Shown here: positions 21,278 through 33,122 of the stretch, piece after piece
How the letters are laid out: every line of letters starts with the position of its first letter
Position numbering within the stretch: position 1 is the first letter of the stretch
Origin: Moniliophthora roreri
Taxonomy: Eukaryota; Basidiomycota; Agaricomycetes; Agaricales; Marasmiaceae
Assembly: GCA_001466705.2 (NCBI GenBank)
Contig: LATX02000214.1
Span: forward strand, 62,001 to 126,000
Reading direction: 5' to 3'
Length of the DNA stretch: 64,000 bases
The notes under the pieces: generated by a model
Database searches by the model: none
What the model was told of the DNA's origin: nothing
Seen by the model: only the letters and a program-made list of their open reading frames with translations
Made by a program: the position numbers and the translations under genes

Positions 21278-23257
21278 ATGGTCTATCCCGGTTAGTATCT
21301 CTGGTATATTGGACCTTTTCGAGGTTCTGATATACTCTCGTTTAGCTAGCAAACATGCTCTCAAAGTTTTTGAACAACTGATCAAGCTCGTACCAGCCAA
21401 TGAGCGGAGCAAAGTAAGCAATTACGTCTAGCGAGATTCAGAATAGGAATTTAACAGTCTTGAATAAAGCCCCATGTTCTTTTCCTAGCAGGAGAGGTGA
21501 CGCCCTTCAGGAATGACACCGACCGCGAAATCGTATTTCGTCAGGAATCGAACTTCTTCTACATGACTGGGTGCACTGTGCCGTCGTCCTATCTTTTGGC
21601 AGTCTATCAAGAAGGAACATCCTTCTCGCAGATTCCTTCGCTGGAGTTGTTCATCCCAAAGATCGAGCTCGCAGATCTTATGTGGTCCGTTCCACCACCT
21701 ACTCTTGAGGCAGCGGCAGAGACCCACGACGTAACACATGTTGATTACTCTTCTTCCGTCTCTGAAGCGATCAAGACTACGATTAAGGCCTTTCCTGACG
21801 CGTTGTTTCACACATTACCCCGAGGTTCACCTCTCTTTCCCGTCATTTCAGCTGAGTTTACTCAGCTCATCCTTTCACCCGAGCACGAGGGTTTGGCTGT
21901 CAGTGATTTATACCTGCTTCCAGCCCTTCACCAGGCACGATTGATCAAGGATGACGATGAACTCGCTTTGATCAGACATGCTAATGAAATCAGCTCACGA
22001 GCACACGAAACTGTGATGAGAGTACTAGGAAAGGCTGTCAAGGGTGAAATCGAACGAGGAAAGGGTGCTGGTGTCGACCGTCCTCTTCTTCCAGGAGAAT
22101 GGCTGATTGAGAAGGAAGCGGAGGCAGAGGCAATCTTCGTTGCTTCATGTAGACGGGAGGGGTTAGTCATTATCATTAACTACTATGTCGACCTTGCTGA
22201 CATGCGGTTATTAGGGCCGTACATCAAGCATATCTACCTATTGTAGCAGCCGCTAATCGTGCTTCAATCTTGCATTACTGCTGTAATGACAGGTAAGCAT
22301 ACCTACCTATTTACAGCAGCTATTAATTTTGCATTCGACAGGGAATTTGGATGGGGTCCAATCAACCCTCATGACCACAAGAACCGAAACGAATTCGCTC
22401 ATGGCGGTGCCAAGAAGCTCCTTCCCCAAGTTCTACTCATCGATGCCGGTTGCGAATGGAATTGCTACGCATCCGACATTACCCGAACTATGCCTGTTGG
22501 AAACGGTGGCAAATTCACTCCAGAAGCTCGTGCTATCTACGAGCTTGTCCTGGAGATGCAACGCGTGAGTCAGGTCTCGGCACTTCCAACATGTCGTTGA
22601 TATGTTTCCCCAATAGCTATCTATGGATATTCTTCGACCGGGCCTTCACTGGGATGCAGTCCAGCTTCTTTGCCATCGAACTCTCGTCAAGGGGTTTCAA
22701 CGCTTGGGCATCTTCAAGTCTCCTTCGAATGGTGCCATTTCATCTACATCCCCAGCAGGCTCCGAGGACTACAATAGTGAGCATGACGAAGAGGCTATTC
22801 TCGCGTCAGGCATCAGTTCGGCGTTTTTCCCGCATGGTCTCGGACATAGTTTGGGCATGGATGTGCACGATGTGCCTAGCGCAAGCAAACCAGCAGTCAA
22901 TGATACGATTGGGAAAGGAGTGAAGCTCGGTCATGAAAGCTTCTACACCTATCTTAGACTTCGGTTGCCCCTGGAAAAGGGCATGGTGGTGGTCAGTTCT
23001 CTGTGTTCCTGATTCGATTGATGTGCTCAAGTTCGTTCGGTCAGACGGTTGAACCCGGAATCTACTTTTCGCCTCATTTAATTGCCCCGATTCGCGACTC
23101 CAAACACATCAATCAAGAGGTTTTGAAGCAATACGAAAGTGTTGGTGGAGTTAGGATCGAAGACGTGGTCGTGATCACTGAAGACGGATATGAGAACCTC
23201 ACGACAGTAAAGAGTGATGTGGACTGGGTGGAGGGTGTATGTTCTGGGGAATTGTGA
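21278..23257 (+). CDS. Xaa-Pro dipeptidase/aminopeptidase (peptidase M24B)
   Basis: Seven exons give 553 residues: 21278..21290, 21346..21413, 21470..22161, 22215..22292, 22342..22564, 22617..22991, 23045..23257. The start ATG is in a 13-nt first exon, and the frame then reads [14 protein letters not shown]. The N-terminal creatinase-like domain contains [20 protein letters not shown]. The pita-bread catalytic domain shows [20 protein letters not shown], then the metal ligands: the Asp pair in [16 protein letters not shown], His in [13 protein letters not shown], Glu in TVEPGIYF and Glu in [12 protein letters not shown]. These are the five ligands of M24 di-metal peptidases. The enzyme removes N-terminal residues preceding proline, or cleaves Xaa-Pro dipeptides; no targeting signal is visible. 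Confidence 0.93.
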
Positions 23258-23480
23258 TTCATATTATGAAAGTCACGGGAGAATGAAGGAAGCATGATAA
23301 CAAGGTATGTTTTCTCTCACGTTGAGACTGCTGCCTTTTTGCCAATAATCTTTCTGCAGTAAAGTTGTATGTGTACCGGTAAAAATACAAATTAACACCA
23401 TCTCCATGATCCTCCCTTCGTACCGCTAAATATACAGAACGTGAAGCTAGTGCCCAGAAAGGTATGATATAGCGCCGCGC
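23258..23480. other. Short convergent intergenic region
   Basis: Lies between the stop codons of the peptidase gene and the G-domain gene. Poly(A) signals for both strands are expected here, but none is diagnostic. Confidence 0.5.
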
Positions 23481-26400
23481 TCAGCGCTGAAGCTAAGGCC
23501 GATGATCAGCTCAAGTCAACAATCCGACCGCTACACTCACTTCAAAATGGTTATCTATCAACAACTTCTGATACTTCACTGCCAAGGCTCTCAACTTGTC
23601 GCGATAAAGATGCCCGTCATTACCCAAAACCGTCGTTGCCATATCCGTATACAACTCCCCCGCTATCACACGGAACAGATCACGAGAAGCTCGCGAATTA
23701 TCGTACTGAAAGATGACATTGCGAACGAGGTCGATGTTATGCGGTGTGCTCCCCCCATTCCAAAATAAGCATTCGGCAATAACCAGAATATCTGGGAGGT
23801 TGAGGATATTTAGTAAGCCGCTTATCCTTACCGTAGCCCTCACCGATAAAGAGTACAAGTAGTTGGTGCTTTGTCGTTGCTGATGGATTCTTCTAAATAT
23901 CGTTCAACGCCCTGTTTCTTTGCGACCACAGGCGTGCGTGCGTACCCAGGAAAACGCAGCCTGGACGATGATACGGACAACTTCCTGATCCTGGGAGGTC
24001 TGTTGAAAGTTATTTACAGTTCATGAAGGGAAGGTAAGACTCACAAACTAGACGAAGGCAATGACGGAGAACCTGGTGAGGACGAGATATAAGAAGTCAC
24101 GCAGATGGCTTACAGTCTACACATATATAGGCTTCAATGTACGTCTGACGCGTAGATGGCGGGCAACGCTTACCGGCTATACAGATCCCAAGCACCTTCT
24201 AAGTTTCTCAACGATTCGTTCAAATTGATTCACTTACAGCCTGCCATAGTCTCTTTACTAGAAGCGTCACACTGAAATCGCTGAACCACGTACCCACTAT
24301 TACAGAAGATAACCAAGTTTTGACGTCTGAGTTGGTGCAAGTAAGGGATAGAGGGACTCACGTCCTGTTTGGCGCAAATGGTGTGTTAGTATCATTTTCC
24401 CGGAGGTACGAAGACCACATACATCCTGGATGCAATGAATCAGTGATCATCGTTAAGGAACAAATCGAGCACGTACGTCCTATCGTTGAACACCATCATG
24501 TACTTGGAACTTAGCCTTTCGACCATAACGGAGTAATATACGCACCCACTGACAATGGCGGTCGATTAGCATTGACGGAAAGGTGATATCAAGCAGACTC
24601 TTACTTTCTGTCAATTTGGCGAGGGCCACGTTAGTGAGACGGATAACGTTTGGTTCAGTGTACTAGAACTAACCCACTACGGCGGATATTGAGCGTTAAC
24701 CGGACATCGCAATGGATTGGCCTTACGTGCTAACAATCGTAATCGAGACAGAGTGTTTAGCGACGATGAATCCAAGTATTTTACACGGAACGTACCCACT
24801 AAAATCGATGAATCAACACACGGCCCCGGAAAAAAAGGTGTAACTTACTTCCTAATTGAATCGATGCCCGAACCGCTTTTAATCGAGTCCTGAACAAGCC
24901 AAGATGGCGCACGCACCCACTGTGATAGCGGATGAGATGTCGTGATACGGTCAATACAAAGCATCTTACATTCTGTAAAAATAGGTCAATAATTGTCAAC
25001 GGAGATATGCAAAGAAACGACCGAACATCCTAATATGACATGCCACGTGGCAGGTATTGCGGTGAGTTGAGATTTATGTCGCTAATGCAACGGATTCACC
25101 TCCTAGTAAGGAGACTCAGTACAGAGAAGGCTCCGCAAGCCACGAAAACCTCACCATCTAGAATTGACGAGAGTTCCTTGAGGTATCTCATAACTGAAGC
25201 TGAGCACTCACATTCTAGACAAATGGTTCAGCGAACTGCTCTCGAACTTGGGAAAATACCTACGAAAAACTATGTCGGCGTTCAGAATTCGTCAATAAAC
25301 AATTTATGCATCAGTCTTTTGAGTCTAGACGTACTTCCTAAGAGAGAGGATTAGATCATAATTTCTAGCAAAGAAATGATTATGATACACACTTTCTGAA
25401 GTTCCAAATTTAGGGAGTGACGTCGACTTCAGCTTATATCATTATCGACAACTGCCACTTACCCAGTGGGGAAATAGAGAAAGCAGCAGAATCGACCATT
25501 CATACACTTTATTGTTTTCCAGTCGTGCATGTTCGTGTTTCTCGTTCGCAAGTGACATGGCGCTAGTAGTCATGATGAGACAAAAGAACTGAGATGACAC
25601 CAGGTGAACATACTAGACCAAGGCGATTCCCATCGAGACTTCCACGCTATTTCGTTGGACCATGGCGAAAAGGCGCGAAATGACCTCTGTCTGGATGGTT
25701 CTGTGAGTGGCTGAAGTCAAGTCGGCGCACGTTGTTTCCGGTTTGTTCATATCTGGGGTAGATGAGTGGTATGACAACTGAAGTTATAGTGCAACTTGCT
25801 CTGCAAGTAAGCGCAATCTGCAGGCGGGTATCTCATCTGTCGCCTCCGTTCTGAAAAGAGCACCTCAAAGTCCCGAAAGGCTTTCTCTGGCGCACGTCTC
25901 CGTGCTTCCCTCAGGCTCATACCGCCGTCGCGAAGTTGACTAAACGCCTTGGTGATACGATCCTCAAACTTGGTGAATACAGCAATGACAGGGACTGAAG
26001 AACAGATTACCACCGAGCCCTGTAGAAAGCAACTAAGTCACTCACCGTCTCCGGTACCCTGCTCAAAAAAAGCCATCTCTTCGTGACACAGAGGCCGACT
26101 CGTGTCGGTAGGCAAACAATACCTTAGATGGATGTTAAAGGAATGGCTAACCCAACACTTCGAGGGCTCACCATATGACATGCAACTTCTCGCTCAATGG
26201 TACCCTTTGGATTCTCCGCTTTATGAAATCCTTCAACGTCTCCAGCTCGTCTCGCGACCCAGCTTCCATCCCGCGCGAGTCGTGAAACACAAAGCGCTCA
26301 TTACTATGAACAGTCGTGTGAGTCATCATACGACCCATTTGAGTGAGTGAAAAGAGGACCTTGGATAAGTTATTTCCCAATCAATGCGACTTCTACCACG

Positions 26401-26821
26401 CTAGAAAGAACAATTGAGATCCATGAACAAGTAAATCAGTAGTAGCAGCACTCACTTCAACGGATGGCTGCAGTATGGAACCGGGATCTACCTGAAGAAC
26501 CAAGGTCGTCAATTGGGATTAATATTATAAGATCCTCAGTGTCTAACCCACTTGATTTCCATTTGAGTCATGAACGACAAACTGTCCATCCGAGCTCTGA
26601 GTCATTTTCTGCAGAATTGTGGTCTTTCCTGCATTCCTTCTGCCCATTACCAGAACCCGAAATCGCGGAACGTGCTTCTTTACAACATCTTCGGGGTCTC
26701 TACCGTGCGATATGGTTATTCTGGAATGAGGCGTTTGTACGGTGCCGTCCGATAGTCGACGAGAATGCATAGAGTGCATAGGTATGAATGAGTCTTGAGG
26801 GTCAAAAAATTGCGGTCGCAT
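23481..26821 (-). CDS. Fungal G-domain (P-loop GTPase-like) protein with 35 exons
   Basis: All exons join in one frame to 475 residues. The first ATG is at 26821. Large exons are 26552..26821, 26456..26491, 26360..26400, 26172..26303, 26046..26122, 25800..25994, 25614..25752, 25463..25562. Then come 23 micro-exons and 23946..23999, 23844..23892, 23541..23791, 23481..23492. Walker A is GRRNAGKTT (about residue 60). The switch-like FVFHDSRGMEAG replaces DxxG, and the base-recognition block is PVIAVFTKFE. Later blocks (MNKPETTC, LFAMVQRN, LLVLFIDILVIAECLFW) follow the order of a large basidiomycete family of unknown function. The hydrophobic stretch IDILVIAECLF may be a membrane segment. Intron 6 is GC-AG. 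The last intron is optional: without it the protein ends ten codons later. Confidence 0.88.
24045..25395 (-). other. Array of 23 consecutive 3-6-nt micro-exons
   Basis: Reading the minus strand, the micro-exons are 25393-95, 25335-37, 25264-69 (6 nt), 25212-14, 25155-57, 25100-02, 25027-29, 24970-72, 24917-19 and 24849-51. They continue 24796-98, 24727-29, 24674-76, 24605-07, 24546-48, 24477-79, 24423-25, 24362-64, 24294-96, 24238-40, 24174-76, 24114-16 and 24045-47. Each is preceded by AG and followed by GT with a good donor (GTAAGT, GTACGT, GTGAGT, GTGCGT types). The introns between are 49-70 nt within the array and 45 and 67 nt at its edges, all in phase 0. The codons begin AAA, GAA, TTT-TTC, AAT, ATG, GAG, GAT, AAT. 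Five later ones are TGG. The flanking 100-nt and 54-nt exons are in the same frame. Alternative: one 1463-nt intron, with the internal sites acting as recursive splice points. Confidence 0.8.
25753..25799 (-). other. GC-AG intron of the G-domain gene
   Basis: The frame requires splicing from ...TACTTGCAGA to ATATGAACAAACC. No GT donor gives the right phase. The sequence GCAAGT at the junction is the classic GC-type donor, and CCCCAG is the acceptor. The 47-nt length equals that of the neighbouring introns. Confidence 0.75.
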
Positions 26822-28051
26822 GACAGACAAGCCGATTTAAGTACTATTCTGAATATGGGGTAGAGATCAATCAATTCAATTAATCCTGAGTCAAGCTGAT
26901 ACCAATTCGCCGGAACGGCGGCACGAAGAAGGTTAGGTGCCTTTTTTCATTACAGCCTGCGCATCGCGCTCGTGCCTATCCGGCCTCAGCCCCATCGTCC
27001 GTGGAGTTGAATACATGTACACTTGCTACGTTGTTTCGTCTACCGTTCAACCCAGGTCGGGGTATCAAGAGAAGGAGTTGAGGCCTGTCCAAACTAGTCA
27101 AATATGAGCTATTTGTGCGGTGTACAACAGTAAGTGAAAATGGAGACCAAAACAACAACGCCCTAGAAGCAAAAAAGGGACAGCTGTAGCTTTGCTGTAG
27201 CCGCGACTCGTTCTCGAACCTCAAGAGTCAGGTTCCCGTGTTCCGAAAAACAATCTGAACCAATCGCTTGTGAGCCAGTGAAGAACGTGCGTCGTTCTGG
27301 GCGGGAAGGAAAAGTTCGTGGCGACGTTTCGGTACCTTTTCCATCAACATCGCTCTTCAAACAAATACCAGAGCTTCCCATGACATTGACAACAACAGAT
27401 CTAAAATGCCATGCATGATGCCAGTGGTTCGTTCGATGCAGCGCAATGCGCAGTAAACTGGCGATGCATCGTTCCATTGTTGCTCGAGCCTGGGGCATCA
27501 TTCATAATTGACAGACATGATATGTTGGGTAGTAAACTAGAAACTGTAGGAGGTCAAATAAGTCTACAAAACTAGACTGCTGAACAAATGATGCCATGCA
27601 CACCGTATAATGATCTCCGTAATCACCGTACAGAAATCGAGCCTGCTTCAATCATTTTCTGTGAACATCGTATTGCTCTTGGTGAACGGGATACAATGAG
27701 AGACAGGTTCGATGGGGCGTTGAACGGATTTGAAGGTAGTTGATTGACATGGAGTCGAACCATCTCTGATGACTAATACTCCAGGAGTTTCGTTTGAAGA
27801 AGCTTAAGAGGAAATGTATATTCTACGTATATGTATATGTCAGTGGGTATATAATACATGGAGTGAAGGACAAGGATTGGCATGAAGCGGGATCCGGCCA
27901 GCTAAAAAGAGGGCGCAAAGAAAAACGACAGTAATTTACCAAAAGACAATGTATATGATACAATCCAAAGCATTTTGACCGCAAGCAGATAAATCTTCAC
28001 CAAAAAAAAAGGAGGAGGCAAGAAATCCAAAGAGAGAATGACCTGAGTGAC
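26822..28051. other. Intergenic, nothing recognised
   Basis: A 112-codon minus frame at 27163..27501 has no recognisable family and no splice-supported extension. Purine-rich and AT-rich stretches near 27.8-28.0 kb are probably the 3' flank of the next gene. Confidence 0.5.
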
Positions 28052-30552
28052 TCATATCCAGACCTTTGACGAGCCTATGGGGGGCTGCCTCACACCTTTG
28101 GGCAATCTCGGTACAGGAGGAACAGCAGGAATAGCACCTCTACCAATCCCACGCGGAGCAGGTGATGGTTTCTCCCTCCCAGTTTCATCGTAGAACATGT
28201 CAACCCTCCGTAAGAACCTTTCCCTCGCCTGTTGGCTTTTCTCGTTATCCATGAAGCTAACCCGGCTTCCAGACTCCCAGCTACCTCTCCGACTCAAATC
28301 TCCACCAAGCGTGCTGTACATCGTGGCCCTTCCAGCGGTCACTTCATCATCCGGATATCTCGACTTGTCGTCCGACGAGTCCACATCGTCAACATAGTCA
28401 AAACCCCGTTTCGATTGGACATTGGGTGAGCTAGGTCGAGACGTAGAACGACCACCGCGGCCACGAGGACGGGTCACAGCGATCGTAGTCTGAGGATTCT
28501 GATACCGGTCCCTCAACGCCTCGTATGAATGACTTCTACTCAACGCCGCTTCGGTCTCTCTTTGGTCACCCCCATAATGTCCCAAATCCGAAACGCTCCT
28601 GTCACTAAACATGCCATTCACCACATAGTTCATCTCTTCCTCGTCATAATAGTCGCTGTCCCCGAACCCATCTTCTCCACCATAGCCTTCATCATCGCTT
28701 GGTTCTTCAACCTTGATACCGACTTTGGTACTCTGCCGCGGTCGATGACGTCTGGAATCAGGCTCCCGACTGGACGTATCCTGCATGTAAATATCAGGTA
28801 TCGGGCTCGTTCCCCTGTCGTCTTCAATTTGCCCTCCCCATCCATACAAATCCCTGTACCTCTTTACCTTCACACGAGACTCAAACCCAGCATATCCGGT
28901 ACCAGGCTGGGGCCTATGTGAAGTCCTGTGCGAGCTAGGAAGAACTGGACGCGAGGGGAAAGGCGACTCTCTTCCTCGTTGCGGCGTAGAGTTAATCGTC
29001 AAATTTGTGGAAGAGTTGGAAGGTGAGGGGAAAGGCGACTCTCTCCCTCGTTGCAGCGTGGAGTTAACCGTCAAGTTAGTGTTGGAGTGGGAAGGCTCCG
29101 GGCGTCTATGCTGCTGGGAAGCGAAATAACTTCCACTGTCCTGGTTATCAGGTGCGTTTGCCGACGGAACGTCAGGCAACGGCGATGTCGGCGGTGGCGT
29201 TACGGGAGGTAAGTCGGAGTAAGGTGAGTGATGGATGACTGGAGGTGTGAAGTACGTGTCATTGACGCCAGGACGAGGCGAGGGTACGATGTAGTCGGTG
29301 GACGGTACGACGGGCGAGCGTGCAGGGGAGTGATCACGGCTGGGTGTAGCCGAGGAAGGAATCTGTAGTCTAGAAGGCTGCTTTGTGACAGTGTCCGAAC
29401 TATTCGACTTCTGAGCACCTGTTGAAGGTTAAGCATTACTTATGAATTAGACAATGATTATGACATACCTAGACGACGAGGCTCTATAGTTGGTGATGGC
29501 GTTGGATTAGGAGTAAGTACGACAAACGGTGAGCCTGCTGGAGACCAATCTTCTGGTAATGGGCTCCGATTCATCTGGGGATTGAGACCCTTTCCTAAAT
29601 CGGAAGGAACACGATGGAGGAAGAGAGGCTTAGGTACATTTTTGGTACTCTCCTTGTTATTTGGTAACGGATTGGGTATGATTTGTATGGTAGGGGGCGA
29701 AGGCGGAGGCGAAGGCGAGCGTGTGATTGGATATGAAATGACAGGTTTGGAAGTCGTGGGAGGAGATGATGGCCTTGTCGTTGGAAAAGTCACAGCTGGG
29801 ACTTTGGTTTTCACCGGAGAGCTGTTGTTGGAAGATGAGAAAGGCTCGAATGAAGTGAAATTTAATTTCGAGAAAAGAGAGTTGCTGCCGGATTGCATGT
29901 GGTTATCACTGCTTCCGCTGTCCCTGCTGTACGCGACGTCCTTCTGGAGGGTAGAAGCAAAATGAACAAAATTGCGCTTGGAGCCAAGATCGGGTAATAA
30001 AGAAGGACCATCAGTGAGATCGAGTTCTTTCGGGGTTGTGATGAATGAAGAAGAGGAGGTAGATAACGGAGAATTTGTAGAGGAAGCGATTGGAAGAGAA
30101 GGTGGAGGACCTAACGGAGGTTCTGCGGTCGCGCCCTTATTCACGTTGCCCAGAGTGGTAGCGAACCGCTCAGCAATCGGTAGACGAAAGACCGGAGGAG
30201 GTGGCATTGGAACCGGAGGTGGAACTTCCCGGTTTTCGTCGTCATCTATCTGGGTCTTCGAGCGGTTCCCAAGTTTGAAGAACCTTGACTTTGACTTTGA
30301 CTTGTGCAAAGGAGGATGCCCAGCCGTCGAAGATATGTACCCATCGTCAGTCTCGTATCCTGCATCCCCACTCCCCTTGCGATTCTTGGACTTTTTCTTC
30401 AGCTTGGTCCGTGTTTTCCCACTTGAGGTCGCGTCCGTCTCGTATCCGGCGGTGTCTGCAATATCCTGTTCTGAAGCTTTTGCAGCAGCTTGAGTTTTGG
30501 AGACCCCGCTCTTCTTTCGTTTCCTTTCGGACTCCTGAGTATCGGCGGCCAT
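28052..30552 (-). CDS. Large disordered protein, 816 aa, function unknown
   Basis: Two exons (29469..30552 and 28052..29418) with a 50-nt intron. The start is MAADTQESERKRKK. The N-terminal third is basic, with repeated GYETD motifs (DTAGYETDATSSG, DAGYETDDGYISS). The middle is Pro/Ser-rich (SPSPPPSPP). The C-terminal part has a duplicated unit (NLTVNSTLQRGRESPFPS then NLTINSTPQRGRESPFPS), an acidic patch (DEGYGGEDGFGDSDYYDEEE) and an Arg-rich RPRGRGGRSTSR. The conserved-looking end ERFLRRVDMFYDETGREKP may be a short functional module. There is no catalytic domain or membrane segment. Dense SP/TP sites suggest phospho-regulation, but that is inference. Confidence 0.8.
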
Positions 30553-33122
30553 GAACGAGGAGGAAATGAAGTGAAAAGAATGTAAAGGCTGAGGATAAAG
30601 AAAGTGGGCAGGAAGAAGAATGAACGATGCAACTCTGTGCAAATTTATCGTCCAGCGACCTGGCCAGAGCTTCGAACTTCGAATGAAGGGGAACAAAAAC
30701 TGAATCAGCTGCGACAGCGGCGAATCACGAGGAACGTCAACTCGGTGACGTAAAGCTTGCCTTTTCAGGACTGTCATGGTAACCCCTAACATAACATTAT
30801 CCTCAGGCTTTGACGGGCATCAATCGCAGCAAGACTGATTCTTTCATACCTATGTTGATACGCTTCCAGAAAAAATTTTGGAGAGAACGAGTTCCCTTAA
30901 CACTGAGAATCAATGTTGATTATTTCGTCCGTGGGTGAGTCTCGGTAAAAGCCGAATATGTGCGATCAAAAAAAAACAAATGAATGTCCCCCGAATTACA
31001 CCGTACGCGTTGCGATTTCTCGAGGTGTCGCTTTAGGTTTCCTAATATTTCAAATGTTTCAGTAAGCTCACGGCAAGGTGTAACAAGGGACACTACTCAC
31101 ACAAATGTCATGCTTGCACGACATCGATGACGAAGCGCAACTACCATGAATGGAAGCGCAGTGTTGTAGGTTGCTAACACCGTACATCATCAATCAAATA
31201 ATACGGCGTGAGATGCTTTTGTCCGCTGATGCTTTTGTCCGTGATACCTTTTTGTCCGATACTGGGATACCAGAATTCATGCTGTTTCCGTCGGGATTTC
31301 GTGTCGGAATTTCGTACTTTGAAGTAGCTGCAGACCTGTAAAGGTCCTTCAACAAGGCAGGTTGAACCCAAATGCTTCACAAAGAACAACTGTATCTGGT
31401 CTGTGTTTGTGGCTGCGGGACGCTGGGCCAAGAAAAATATGCCTTCGTGAGAGACCCCTCCCGTCTTTTTGATATCTCGAGATCTGGAAACCGTTCAATC
31501 ACCGCACCGTCAAAAAAGGCACCCTCCATCTCAGAAGAGCAACATACATGCGATGATCGTGTTCTTGCCCCTGGCCAAGGAAGCTTTGCTAGGGGCCTGC
31601 CATAAGGTATAACATTGATAAGTTCATATCAACATCATTGACGAAATTAAGCACCTACTGGCCTGCAAAAAGGATGTGAAGTAGACGCCTGGATCACGTC
31701 GTCAATGACACGCGTCTCGCTTCTGTGCAATGCCGCCAATTTTCTAATTTCGCACGATCTAACGATGATTCAAACGTGAGTTTAGTACAAGTTGGCTCAG
31801 AACACCCCTCTGTTCGGATACGAGATCAGTGTAATGTTCTTCAGGAGATTTGATTAGCAGAAACACAGGCCAGCTTCTCCTTCCTAGTCGTTTTAGGTCA
31901 AAAATAGTCTTATTCGGCAAATGGGTCAAATCGAGAGCATTTATTGACGTCGAAACGTAGATAGGTGCGGTGACAACGACTGGAAGCCTTTCATTATCGT
32001 CAGAAGTGTCGCGTCGTTACGAATTATGACACACCAGAGCTCTGTTTTGCATATCTCCCCTCCTTCATTCTCCAACGAAACCAAAGTCGCCACTTCTTCG
32101 GCAGTCATCGATGATAGATGGAAAGAATCTCAATTTATTCGCGAGTTGCCACCTGCCACTTGTCGCAGAAAGACGTCACGACCCAGGCTTAAATTTGAGA
32201 ATCAACAGTCGAGTCTAGTCGAGAAGGGATATCATACAGAGCCGCTTGGCAGACCCTAAAATGCAGCGACGTGGAAGAAGAGAAAACGCGGAACATTGAA
32301 TTTGCCGCGGACTGCGTAACATCACGTGATGCTGTGACTGTCACGACGACCTGATCATTTTCACCAATGTTCCACTGTTTGACCACCCTCCATTCTTCAC
32401 CACCGTCCATAAATTTGTCCTTCTGATTTTTCCAGACATCAATGCATGAATTCGAAAGGCCGATAACTCGACGCTTAGTTTCTTATCGGCCTCGGCCCTC
32501 GGGACTTACCCGCTATATCAACCGAGCTCAAGTCACGGCATGTAGACAACCTCGGCTTCTCCCCGATTCGCTGACGTTCTCATCCTTTGATTGGCTGTTA
32601 TTGACCGTGCTTGTCATGATTGCAGGTCCGTTCCGAAATCGTATCAATTTCTACACTGCAAAACGGGTCGGGTAAAGCGGCGATTTTTCCAGGACAATGA
32701 AACGGTGGTCAAGCCGAAGAACCTGAGGGATGATAAGGCGTCGGTGATTCTGGTCCTTATGCATACCACCTTGCTTCGCCGTGTTCAATTTTGAACTTTT
32801 TTACCAGCTTTGGTTCACGAAACGTCCACTGAAAAGTACTGGTAACTCAGGAAGTAATAATGCTATAATTTTTTCTTACTAGATCTTACGCTGCGGACTG
32901 AGATGCTCTGTCAATCACTGTGGTGATAGCGGGGAGCTTGCAGACTGGAGTACTTGAGGACCAGGGGTCATTTCCTAATCCGGGCACCGACGTGAACACG
33001 GATATCGATGATAGTCGATGATTCATGTTGCTTGGAAATATCAAACCCTGTTTCGACGACATTCGTCCGGTAATAAAAACTTCATCTCTGCAACATGGTG
33101 CTAACAAAAAATCTCCCCGAAG
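30553..33122. other. Long intergenic region with only remnants
   Basis: No intact gene is seen. A triplet of similar units (GATGCTTTTGTCCG type) lies at 31209..31260. On the minus strand around 31430..31600 is a degraded coding-like patch containing LARGKNTIIA, reminiscent of a P-loop but interrupted by stops. A perfect 12-bp palindrome CATCACGTGATG lies at about 32319..32330. Confidence 0.5.

Noticed and set aside
20907..21431. Long plus-strand ORF
   Set aside because: Mostly antisense to RRP42 exon 1; only its end (21346..21413) is a real exon of the peptidase gene.
24177..24237. An extra AAG micro-exon inside this intron (TTAG-AAG-GTGC)
   Set aside because: It would leave a 19-nt intron after it, too short to splice.
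23999..25463. Reading the micro-exon region as one ordinary long intron
   Set aside because: Introns in this window are almost all 45-70 nt, and a chance run of 23 in-phase AG-NNN-GT units with good donors is very unlikely. Kept only as an alternative to be tested.
26822..26830. Extending the G-domain protein by three codons to 26830
   Set aside because: That codon is TTG; the first ATG is at 26821.
29582..30493. Plus-strand ORFs opposite the disordered protein
   Set aside because: Shadow frames of a low-complexity coding region; no family signal.
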